Below are positions 1 to 5,387 of a DNA stretch of 15,244 nucleotides, one piece after another. Numbering within the stretch: position 1 is the stretch's first letter; every line of letters begins with the position of its first letter. The notes below the pieces were generated by a model. It was given only the letters and a program-made list of their open reading frames with translations, was not told where the DNA came from and did no database searches. This DNA comes from Pseudomonadota bacterium. Its GTDB lineage: Bacteria; Pseudomonadota; Alphaproteobacteria; Acetobacterales; Acetobacteraceae. The DNA lies in contig JAJZVS010000035.1 of the NCBI GenBank assembly GCA_021845555.1, forward strand, positions 1-15,244, read 5' to 3'. Position numbers and translations under genes: made by a program.

Positions 1-17
1 TCTGGCGGACCCTTTTT

Positions 18-67
18 GCTTACTCTTAATCAGCGGGCCGTAGGTTCGAGTCCTACTGCGCCCACCA
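18..67 (+). other. 3' fragment of tRNA-Lys(CTT), candidate att site
   Basis: The segment reads as the last two thirds of a tRNA: anticodon loop CTCTTAA (23-29, anticodon CTT at 25-27), 3' anticodon strand TCAGC (30-34), variable loop (35-39), a perfect T arm GTAGG/CCTAC around TTCGAGT (40-56), acceptor strand TGCGCCC (57-63), discriminator A and encoded CCA (65-67). The 5' anticodon strand GCTTA (18-22) mispairs at one position, and positions 1-17 do not resemble a D arm or the expected GGGCGCA acceptor strand. So the gene is cut near its anticodon loop. Tyrosine-recombinase elements commonly integrate in tRNA anticodon or T loops and duplicate exactly this 3' portion. The orientation would put such an element to the left and native chromosome to the right. 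Alternatives are an assembly junction at the window edge or an intron in the anticodon loop. Confidence 0.7.
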
Positions 68-171
68 CTCCCCCCACGAAAACAGCGGATGGCATAACAC
101 CCCGTCGGGGATCCGAACCTGCCCCCCGCCCGATCTCCGTGCGATTACTGATCGGCGCGCACCCCCTCCGG

Positions 172-969
172 TCACCCGCCCGGCAGCGCCGCGACGAAAC
201 TCCCGATCAGCGCGTTCGTCCGCGCGATGTCGTCGAGCTGCGGAAAATGGCCCGTATCGGGGATGATCTCCACGCGGACGGACGGAATGCTTGCCCGCAG
301 CATGTCGAGGTAGGGCGTGTCCTGTCCCTCGCGCAACGGCCGCCGCTCGCGCTTCTCGTTGCTGTAGGTCGCCTGCACCGCCATCACCGGCACGCGCAGA
401 CCGGCCAGCGAGGCGGTGAAGCGCCCGGCATCATAGCGTTGCATATCCCGCAGCATTTTCTCGCCGATCGCGCGCGGCAGGCGCGCCGCGCGCGCCACGA
501 CGGCGGCGGCCATCGCCTGGTCGCTCCGGGTCGTGAACATGTTGCGGAACATGCCCTCGGTCATCGTCGCGTAGCCGTCCGGCGTGGCGAAACGCTGCGC
601 CAGCACGGCTTCCATGGCGGGGGCGAACTGGCTGCCGTCCACCAGCACGACCCCGGCGGTCTGTGCCGGCGCCTGCAACGCGGCCTCGGTCACGACGCGG
701 CAGCCCATGCTGTGGCCGACCAGGACCGCGGGCGGCAGGGCCAGGGCGCGCATGACCTCGGCCACATCGGCGCCGTAGCGCTCGATCGAGCATTCGGCGG
801 CGGTGCCCGGACTCGCCCCATGCCCGCGCAGATCGACGGCGACGGTCCGATGGCGCGGCGAGAAATGGGCGACCTGCGCCTCCCAGTCGGTGTGCGCACA
901 GGCGAATCCATGCACGAACACGATCGGCGGACGGCCCGCGCCGGTTACCACATGATGGATGAGCGACAT
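172..969 (-). CDS. alpha/beta hydrolase fold protein
   Basis: This 265-residue soluble hydrolase of the alpha/beta fold has the expected order of motifs. An oxyanion-hole HGF follows the first core strand (near residue 20), VDLRGHG comes next (46-52), the nucleophile elbow is GHSMG with Ser87, and the C-terminal catalytic His241 sits in DTGHFPQLD. A lid-like insertion with many Met, Phe and Arg residues lies between about 115 and 185. Family members include esterases, haloperoxidase-like enzymes and ring-cleavage hydrolases, and the substrate cannot be read from sequence. I chose the ATG at 969 because GGAGAAG lies directly upstream. An in-frame GTG at 987 would add six residues but lacks a comparable ribosome-binding site. 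The gene appears to be monocistronic and diverges from the secreted-protein gene to the right. Confidence 0.9.
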   Translation of the reverse strand: MSLIHHVVTGAGRPPIVFVHGFACAHTDWEAQVAHFSPRHRTVAVDLRGHGASPGTAAECSIERYGADVAEVMRALALPPAVLVGHSMGCRVVTEAALQAPAQTAGVVLVDGSQFAPAMEAVLAQRFATPDGYATMTEGMFRNMFTTRSDQAMAAAVVARAARLPRAIGEKMLRDMQRYDAGRFTASLAGLRVPVMAVQATYSNEKRERRPLREGQDTPYLDMLRASIPSVRVEIIPDTGHFPQLDDIARTNALIGSFVAALPGG

Positions 970-1219
970 GTCTTCTCCGATCGCCACGTAGCAAGCTCAG
1001 GCTCGTCCATTCCGTGCCGGCTCACAAGGGTCGGTGGTCATGGACGGACAGGAGCGGGCGGCCTGCATGTCTCCGGCCACCTCATGCAGCCGGTTCGCGT
1101 CTGGCGGCGGGACGGGCCCCACACAACCCCGTGATGACGCCGCTTTGCCAAGGATCGGCCGCTTTCCCGCCACGCGCGCGCGGCCCGATGGGCGCCTCGG
1201 TTCACACAGGAGGCCCGCC

Positions 1220-1510
1220 ATGCGCTTACGGTCTTTGGTTCTCGCGGCCCTCGCCGGGGGCGTGATCCTCGGTCTCGCCACCACCGCCCGGGCGGATGAC
1301 GACGACTTCGGCCATTGGGGCCTGAATTTCTCCTTCGGCCCCGGCTTCGTGGCAGCCCCTCCGCCGCCGGCGTATTACGCCCCGCCGCCGCGGGCATACT
1401 ATTATCGGCCGCCGCCGGCCTATTACCCGCCGCCCCCGCCGCCCTACTATGCCGCGCCCGTCTATGCCGCGCCCTGGGGTCACGAGGATGACGACGACGA
1501 GGGCGATTGA
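1220..1510 (+). CDS. small secreted Pro/Tyr-rich protein with acidic ends
   Basis: The product has 96 residues, starting at an ATG preceded by a strong AGGAGG (1208-1213). An N-terminal signal peptide (Arg-rich start, hydrophobic core VLAALAGGVILGL, cleavage after TARA near residue 25) predicts export. The mature part has three zones: an acidic start (DDDD), a central low-complexity zone of repeated PPP-x-YY units (about residues 48-82), and an acidic C-terminus (EDDDDEGD). No catalytic domain is visible. Similar short Pro/Tyr-rich exported proteins are common and mostly uncharacterised in alphaproteobacteria, and a periplasmic or envelope location is an inference. A strong hairpin begins 14 bases after the stop, so the gene probably stands alone. 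Coding is supported by the ribosome-binding site, signal peptide and clean repeat frame. Confidence 0.78.
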   Translation: MRLRSLVLAALAGGVILGLATTARADDDDFGHWGLNFSFGPGFVAAPPPPAYYAPPPRAYYYRPPPAYYPPPPPPYYAAPVYAAPWGHEDDDDEGD

Positions 1511-1523
1511 CCACCTCCCCAGC

Positions 1524-1554
1524 AGCGCCGGACCGCCCACCGGCGCCCGGCGCT
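1524..1554 (+). terminator. GC-rich hairpin after the secreted-protein gene
   Basis: Perfect 8-bp inverted arms AGCGCCGG (1524-1531) and CCGGCGCT (1547-1554) enclose a 15-base loop, 14 bases after the stop at 1510 and between convergent genes. There is no U tract, so intrinsic termination is only likely, not shown. Confidence 0.4.
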
Positions 1555-1676
1555 CATCCGCGGCGATCGGCCTCCACGCCCTCGGGCGACAGACCATACG
1601 CGGCGTCGCTCTTGCCGGGACGCCGGCGGAGCTCCGAGGCGAAGGGCAGCAACGGCGCGTCGGAAGCCTCGTTCAT
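1554..1676 (-). CDS. possible small protein downstream of yebC
   Basis: A 40-residue reading frame starts with ATG 20 bases after the yebC stop and ends at TGA (1554-1556). About 35 of its 40 codons end in G or C, the pattern of the real genes here, and the N-terminal peptide MNEASDAPLLPFASELRRR looks like an ordinary soluble or helical protein. The only candidate ribosome-binding site is a weak G-rich stretch. No domain is recognised. It could be translated with yebC, or it could be a chance frame in high-GC spacer DNA. Its 3' end touches the hairpin that follows the convergent gene. Confidence 0.27.
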   Translation of the reverse strand: MNEASDAPLLPFASELRRRPGKSDAAYGLSPEGVEADRRG

Positions 1677-1696
1677 GCGCCTGGCCCCCGAGCCGC

Positions 1697-2446
1697 CTAG
1701 GCCGACAGCCGCTCCATCACCCCTTCGGCCACTTCGAAATTCGCCCAGACGTTCTGCACGTCCTCGCTCTCGTCCAGCGCGTCCAGCAGCTTGAGCAGCG
1801 CCGCCGCCCGATCCTCGTCGAGCGCTACCGTGGTGGCGGGGCGCCACTCCAGCCGGGCGCTCTCGGGCTCCCCGAAGCGGGCTTCCAGCGCGTCGCGCAC
1901 GGCGAAGAAATCCTCCACCGCGCAGGTCACTTCGTGGCCCTCGGCGTCGCTCTCCGCATTTTCCGCCCCCGCCTCGATCGCCGCTTCCAGCATCGCATCG
2001 GGATCGGCGGCCGCCGCCGGGTAGCGGATCACGCCGAGGCGGGCGAACAGGAAGCTGACCGAATTGGTCTCCCCCAGCGCGCCGCCGTATTTGGCGAAGG
2101 CGGAGCGCACGTCGGACGCGGTGCGGTTGCGGTTGTCGGTCAGCGCCTCGACGATCACGGCGACGCCCGCCGGGCCGTAACCCTCGTAGCGGACCTCCAC
2201 ATAGTCGTCCCCGGCGCCGGCGCCGGCGGCTTTCTTGATCGCGCGATCGACCGTGTCCTTCGGCATGTTCGCCTGCCGCGCCGCCGTCACCGCGGCGCGC
2301 AGCCGCGGGTTGGACGCCGGGTCGGGCAGACCCTGGCGGGCGGAGACGGTGATTTCGCGGATCAGCCGCGCGAACTGCCGGGCGCGCCGCGCATCCTGCG
2401 CGCCCTTGCGATGCATGATGTTCTTGAACTGGGAATGTCCGGCCAT
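1697..2446 (-). CDS. yebC: YebC/PmpR (TACO1) family protein
   Basis: The 249 residues match the full family length. The N-terminus MAGHSQFKNIMHRKGAQDARR is the hallmark of the YebC/PmpR/TACO1 family, followed by the ITVSARQG region (32-39), RAIKKAAG (68-75), YEGYGPAGVAVIVEALTDNRNRT-type core (about 88-110) and GGALGETNSVSFLF (about 120-133). Members have been described as DNA-binding regulators and, more recently, as ribosome-associated factors that help translation of polyproline or other difficult stretches, like mitochondrial TACO1. In many bacteria yebC sits beside ruvC, but here it does not. It diverges from the haem-monooxygenase-like gene with 81 bases between the start codons. Notably, the gene next to it (1220-1510) encodes polyproline runs, but linking the two is speculation. 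Confidence 0.95.
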   Translation of the reverse strand: MAGHSQFKNIMHRKGAQDARRARQFARLIREITVSARQGLPDPASNPRLRAAVTAARQANMPKDTVDRAIKKAAGAGAGDDYVEVRYEGYGPAGVAVIVEALTDNRNRTASDVRSAFAKYGGALGETNSVSFLFARLGVIRYPAAAADPDAMLEAAIEAGAENAESDAEGHEVTCAVEDFFAVRDALEARFGEPESARLEWRPATTVALDEDRAAALLKLLDALDESEDVQNVWANFEVAEGVMERLSA

Positions 2447-2527
2447 GGGTCCGAGGTCAGCAAGAAGTGGTCAGGGAAGGCCAGCAAGAGTAGAGCAGGG
2501 GCAACGGATGCGACAGAGGGGCCACGC

Positions 2528-2842
2528 ATGTTCATCGCCATGAACCGGTTCAAGGTGCTGCCGGACGCCATAGCGGCGTTCGAGCAGGTGTGGATCGGAC
2601 GCGACAGCCATCTGGCGGGCGTGCCGGGATTCGTCGAGTTCCATCTGGCCCGGGGACCGGAGCGGGACGACCACGTGCTGTATGCCTCGCACACGATCTG
2701 GCGGTCGCGGGCGGATTTCGAGGCGTGGACCAATTCCGAGGCGTTCCGCGCCGCCCATCGCAACGCCGGGCAGAACCGCCCGCTGTATCTCGGCCATCCC
2801 GAGTTCGAGGGTTTCGAGGTCCTCCAGACGATCACCCCGTAA
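2528..2842 (+). CDS. antibiotic biosynthesis monooxygenase fold protein, IsdG-type haem monooxygenase candidate
   Basis: This 104-residue single-domain ferredoxin-like (ABM, dimeric alpha-beta barrel) protein starts at an ATG preceded by AGAGGGG (2515-2521). The N-terminal strand MFIAMNRFKV, the helix carrying FEQVW and GVPGFVEFHL, then the WRSRADFEAWTNSEAF region are typical of the ABM family. Asn6, Trp67 and His77 occupy the places of the Asn-Trp-His triad that defines haem-degrading IsdG/IsdI/MhuD enzymes, which supports oxidative haem cleavage to release iron. Many ABM proteins lacking this triad have other roles, so its presence matters here. No haem-uptake genes are adjacent, and I see no Fur, Irr or RirA site in the 81-base divergent spacer. 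Function is inferred from triad and fold. Confidence 0.87.
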   Translation: MFIAMNRFKVLPDAIAAFEQVWIGRDSHLAGVPGFVEFHLARGPERDDHVLYASHTIWRSRADFEAWTNSEAFRAAHRNAGQNRPLYLGHPEFEGFEVLQTITP

Positions 2843-2854
2843 CCCCCCCCCCCC
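2843..2854 (+). repeat. homopolymer of 12 C between genes
   Basis: Twelve consecutive C residues follow immediately after the TAA stop of the ABM gene and end 26 bases before the ATG of the dehydrogenase gene. Two near-copies of CCCCCTTT follow (to 2867). Runs of this length are prone to slipped-strand change. Confidence 0.9.
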
Positions 2855-2880
2855 TTTAACCCCCTTTGGGCGCCCGGCGG

Positions 2881-3990
2881 ATGGACACGCAGGATTTCGA
2901 CGCGGTGGTGATCGGCGCCGGCATCGCCGGGGCGTCCGCCGCCGCCGCGCTCGCCGCCGACCGGCGGGTGGCGCTGCTGGAAGCCGAGGAGCAGGCCGGC
3001 TACCACACCACCGGCCGCTCGGCGGCGATCTGGATCCTGAATTACGGCCCGCCCGACGTGCGCGCGTTGACCGGGCTGTCGCGCCCGTTCTTCGAGACGC
3101 CCCCCGCGGGCTTCGCCGAACACCCGCTGATGCGCCGCCGCGCGGTGGTGTTCCTCGCCCCGCCGGACCAGACCGCGGCGCTGGCGGCGATGCTGGCCGA
3201 GGGAAGCGGCTTGCGCGAGGCCGCGCTTGCCGAGATCGCCGCCCTGGTCCCCGCGCTGCGCCCCGGCTACGCCGCCGCCGCCGCGATCGAGGACGACGCG
3301 TTCGACATGGACGCCGCCGCCCTGCACCAGGGGTTCCTGCGCCAACTCCGCCGTGCCGGCGGGGCGCTGGCGCTGCGCCATCGTGCCGGGCGGATCGCCC
3401 GCCGCGCCGGGGTGTGGGAGGTCGAAACCAGCGCCGGCGACCTGTTCCGCGCCAAGGTCCTGGTCAACGCCGCCGGCGCCTGGGGCGACGAGGTCGCGGC
3501 CGCCGCCGGGCTGCGCCCGCTCGGCCTGGTGCCCTGCCGGCGCACCGCCGCGATCGTCGATCCTTCGCCCTACGACGTGGCCGACTGGCCGCTGGTGAAC
3601 GACGTGGGCCACAGCTGGTATGCCCGGCCGGAGGCGCGCACGCGGCTGATGGTCTCCCCGGCCGACGAGACGCCGATGACGCCGCAGGACGTGCAGCCGG
3701 ACGAACTGGACGTGGCGATCGGCATCGACCGCATGCAGCAGGCGCTGGCAATCCCGGTGCGGCGGGTGGAGCGGGCCTGGGCCGGGCTGCGGACCTTCAC
3801 CCCGGACCGCAGCCTGGCGTTCGGCCGCGACGGCGCAGGGGAGGGGTTCTTCTGGTGCGTCGGCCAGGGCGGTTACGGCATCCAGACCGCGCCGGCGGCC
3901 GGGCGGCTGGTGGCGGACCTGGTCGCGGACCGGACGCCCGCGGTGTCGGAGGCGGTGCTCGCGGCGATCGATCCGCGCCGCTTCGGGTAG
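2881..3990 (+). CDS. FAD-dependent D-amino-acid dehydrogenase, DauA-like (DAO family)
   Basis: The product has 369 residues. The FAD-binding Rossmann motif GAGIAGAS lies at 12-19, GYHTTGRSAA at 40-49, VLVNAAGAWGD at 193-203, and the C-terminal FAD motif GQGGYGIQTAPAAG at 328-341. Many stretches (PPAGFAEHPL, LHQGFLR, DVQPDELDVAIG, WAGLRTF) resemble Pseudomonas D-arginine dehydrogenase DauA as I recall it. The equivalents of its substrate carboxylate and amine contacts appear kept (Tyr55, Arg221, Tyr247, Arg304). The residues that greet the cationic side chain do not: Ile50 replaces His and Val89 replaces Glu. So oxidation of a D-amino acid (or related amine) to the keto acid is likely, with a different side-chain preference. 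I start at ATG 2881, where the ribosome-binding site is weak; an in-frame TTG at 2866 is possible. recX follows after 6 bases, suggesting co-transcription. Confidence 0.87.
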   Translation: MDTQDFDAVVIGAGIAGASAAAALAADRRVALLEAEEQAGYHTTGRSAAIWILNYGPPDVRALTGLSRPFFETPPAGFAEHPLMRRRAVVFLAPPDQTAALAAMLAEGSGLREAALAEIAALVPALRPGYAAAAAIEDDAFDMDAAALHQGFLRQLRRAGGALALRHRAGRIARRAGVWEVETSAGDLFRAKVLVNAAGAWGDEVAAAAGLRPLGLVPCRRTAAIVDPSPYDVADWPLVNDVGHSWYARPEARTRLMVSPADETPMTPQDVQPDELDVAIGIDRMQQALAIPVRRVERAWAGLRTFTPDRSLAFGRDGAGEGFFWCVGQGGYGIQTAPAAGRLVADLVADRTPAVSEAVLAAIDPRRFG

Positions 3991-3996
3991 GCGATC

Positions 3997-4647
3997 ATGC
4001 CGCCCTCCCGCCGCGCTGCTTCTCCCCCCGACGCGACCCGGGTCAGCGAGGCGGCGCTGCACGAGGCGGCGCTGACGCATCTGACCCGCTACGCGGCGAC
4101 GGAAGCCGGGCTGCGCCGCGTGCTGGACCGGCGGATCGACCGCTGGGCGCGCGCGCAGGGGGGCGCGCAGGGGGGCGGGCAGGGGGGCGCGGCCGGAGCG
4201 GACATGCCAGCTCCGATGGGGGCCGACGCGGTGGCAGAGACGGTGGCCGCGGCGCGGGCGGCGGCACGCGCGGTGGTGGCACGGCTGGCCGCCGCGCGGG
4301 CGTTGAACGACGCGGAATTCGCCGCCGCGCGGGCCCGATCGCTCACGCGGGCGGGACGATCGCGCCAGGCGATCGCCGCCTATCTGGCGGCCAAGGGGGT
4401 TGCGCGGGAGACGGCTCGCGCGGCGCTGCCGGCCGAGCCTGGGGCGGAGCTTGTCGCGGCGCTGCTTCAGGCCCGGCGTCGCCGGCTGGGACCGTTCCGG
4501 GCGGGCGAGGCGGATGCGCTGACCCGGCGCAAGGAACTCGGGGTTCTGGCCCGTGCCGGCTTTGCCCAGGAGGTCGCGGCGCAGGCGCTGGGCACCGATC
4601 GGACCGAGGCGGAAGCGCTGATCGCCGAGGCGCGGAACGGCGGCTGA
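3997..4647 (+). CDS. recX: RecX-family regulator of RecA
   Basis: The product has 216 residues, somewhat longer than typical RecX (about 150-200). It has the repeated three-helix organisation of the family: an N-terminal ALTHLTRYAATEAGLRRVLDRR unit (about 25-46), a central ALNDAEFAAARARSLTRAGRSRQAIAAYLAAKGV unit (about 101-134), and a C-terminal unit KELGVLARAGFAQEVAAQALG (about 179-198). RecX binds RecA filaments and limits recombinase activity. recX usually sits beside recA or alaS; here it is joined to an amino-acid dehydrogenase gene with only 6 bases between them. An insertion of three tetrapeptide units (AQGG, AQGG, GQGG; residues 53-64) plus a Gly/Ala-rich segment separates the first and second helical units and accounts for much of the extra length. 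Confidence 0.85.
   Translation: MPPSRRAASPPDATRVSEAALHEAALTHLTRYAATEAGLRRVLDRRIDRWARAQGGAQGGGQGGAAGADMPAPMGADAVAETVAAARAAARAVVARLAAARALNDAEFAAARARSLTRAGRSRQAIAAYLAAKGVARETARAALPAEPGAELVAALLQARRRRLGPFRAGEADALTRRKELGVLARAGFAQEVAAQALGTDRTEAEALIAEARNGG
4153..4188 (+). repeat. three tandem 12-bp units inside recX
   Basis: Unit GCGCAGGGGGGC occurs at 4153-4164 and 4165-4176, with a one-base variant at 4177-4188. The period of 12 keeps the frame and adds four residues per unit (AQGG, AQGG, GQGG), so copy-number changes would only lengthen or shorten a linker. Confidence 0.93.
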
Positions 4648-4671
4648 GCCGCTCCGCCCGCCCGAGCCGAT

Positions 4672-5016
4672 TTACCCTTCCGCCACCATGCTGGCGGCTG
4701 CCAGCGCATGGATTGTGCGCCGGCCCCGCGCCACGGCCAGGCTCGCGGCGCGGCGATCGGTGCGGACTAGCCGCTGGCTGCGTTCCTGCAGGCCTTCGAG
4801 CACGCCGAGCAGGCGAGACGCCACCGCGAGATCGCCGGAGGCGCAGGCCACATGCAGGGAGGTTTCGACCTTGTCCGCCATCCGCCGGCGCAGCACGGTG
4901 CGCCGATCCTGCTGAACGGGCATCGCCGCATAGCTCGTCTGCTGGCTTTCGTAGGGAAGCATCGGCGCGAACCGTGCGAGCAACCAGGGAGAGCGCCGTC
5001 CTGCTCTTCCAACCAT
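4672..5016 (-). CDS. hypothetical helical protein
   Basis: This 114-residue product has no family that I recognise. Coding is supported by a good ribosome-binding site (GGAGG about 8 bases before the ATG) and an excellent upstream promoter. The N-terminal third is basic and Pro-containing (MVGRAGRRSPWLLARFAP) and could be a linker or weak targeting segment. The rest is predicted helical, with ETSLHVACASGDLAVASRLL (about 51-70) reminiscent of one ankyrin- or TPR-like helical hairpin, followed by VLEGLQERSQRLVR and a basic Ala-rich tail. No transmembrane segment is evident. It diverges from nnrS across about 370 bases and is convergent with recX. A role in the same stress response is possible but not supported by sequence. 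Confidence 0.68.
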   Translation of the reverse strand: MVGRAGRRSPWLLARFAPMLPYESQQTSYAAMPVQQDRRTVLRRRMADKVETSLHVACASGDLAVASRLLGVLEGLQERSQRLVRTDRRAASLAVARGRRTIHALAAASMVAEG

Positions 5017-5056
5017 GTCTGGATCCTCCGTCGCCAGGTTCTGCCCTGACTGAGCC

Positions 5057-5085
5057 TACATAGGATGTCTCTTTTATAGTGTCAA
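5057..5085 (-). promoter_or_regulatory. sigma-70-type promoter for the 114-residue protein
   Basis: On the minus strand a perfect -35 hexamer TTGACA (5080-5085) is followed by a 17-bp spacer and a -10-like TATGTA (5057-5062, matching the consensus only at TAT). Transcription would start near 5050, about 34 bases before the ATG. The dyad CCTA-CA-TAGG (5055-5064) overlaps the -10 element and could be an operator. Confidence 0.6.
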
Positions 5086-5387
5086 TATCCCATTTTGGCG
5101 ATAATGGTGACAACGGGCCTGCGTTGCGGGCGAAAATTACCCCGGAAAATTCCGCTGATCGGGACTATTCCGAGAATAGATACCAAACCGCGACCATTTC
5201 CGGGTGGCAGCGCCGATTCAAGGGGGGGGCATAAATTGGTATTTTGTATATTGCTTTATTCGGCCGAACCCCCCAGTTTTGTCCCGCCCAGATCCAGGAT
5301 CGACTCCGCCATGCCACCCCCATCCCCCTTCCCCGCTCCGTCCGCGCCCGCCCCTCGCAGCGGCGCTCGTGCCTGGCGGAGGGTATC
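5086..5387. promoter_or_regulatory. low-GC divergent control region upstream of nnrS
   Basis: This spacer contains no convincing gene and is far poorer in GC than its flanks. It is dense in inverted repeats: CCATT-N8-AATGG (5090-5107), CAACG-N6-CGTTG (5111-5126), CGGAA-AA-TTCCG (5143-5154), TATTC-CGA-GAATA (5166-5178), and an imperfect 12+5+12 palindrome beginning ATAAATTGGTAT (5231-5259, 8 of 12 pairs). ATT(T)CCG recurs at 5149, 5167 and 5196. A run of eight G lies at 5222-5229, and a -10-like TATATT lies at 5247-5252 without a -35 hexamer, as expected of an activator-dependent promoter. nnrS genes are generally controlled by NO- or oxygen-sensing regulators (NsrR, NnrR/Dnr, FNR). None of these dyads matches such a consensus closely enough for me to name it. 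From about 5270 to 5377 the DNA is GC-rich 5' leader. Confidence 0.5.

Noticed and set aside
97..111. Short CCCC-GTC-GGGG hairpin after the tRNA fragment
   Set aside because: Only four base pairs and no U tract; common by chance in this composition.
16..1134. Long plus-strand open frame over the hydrolase gene
   Set aside because: It is antisense to a well-supported hydrolase, lacks a domain and starts inside the tRNA fragment. High GC leaves opposite frames open by chance. The same holds for the long frames opposite prpE, rsh and the dehydrogenase.
970..1219. Small frames in the spacer between the hydrolase and the secreted protein
   Set aside because: Basic low-complexity translations with no ribosome-binding site; no convincing promoter hexamers seen either.
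4640..4652. GCGGC-TGA-GCCGC hairpin around the recX stop
   Set aside because: Five base pairs with no U tract and overlapping the coding end; too weak to call a terminator.
5231..5259. Naming the 29-bp palindrome as an NsrR or NnrR site
   Set aside because: Only 8 of 12 pairs match and neither known consensus fits well, so I left it as an unnamed dyad.
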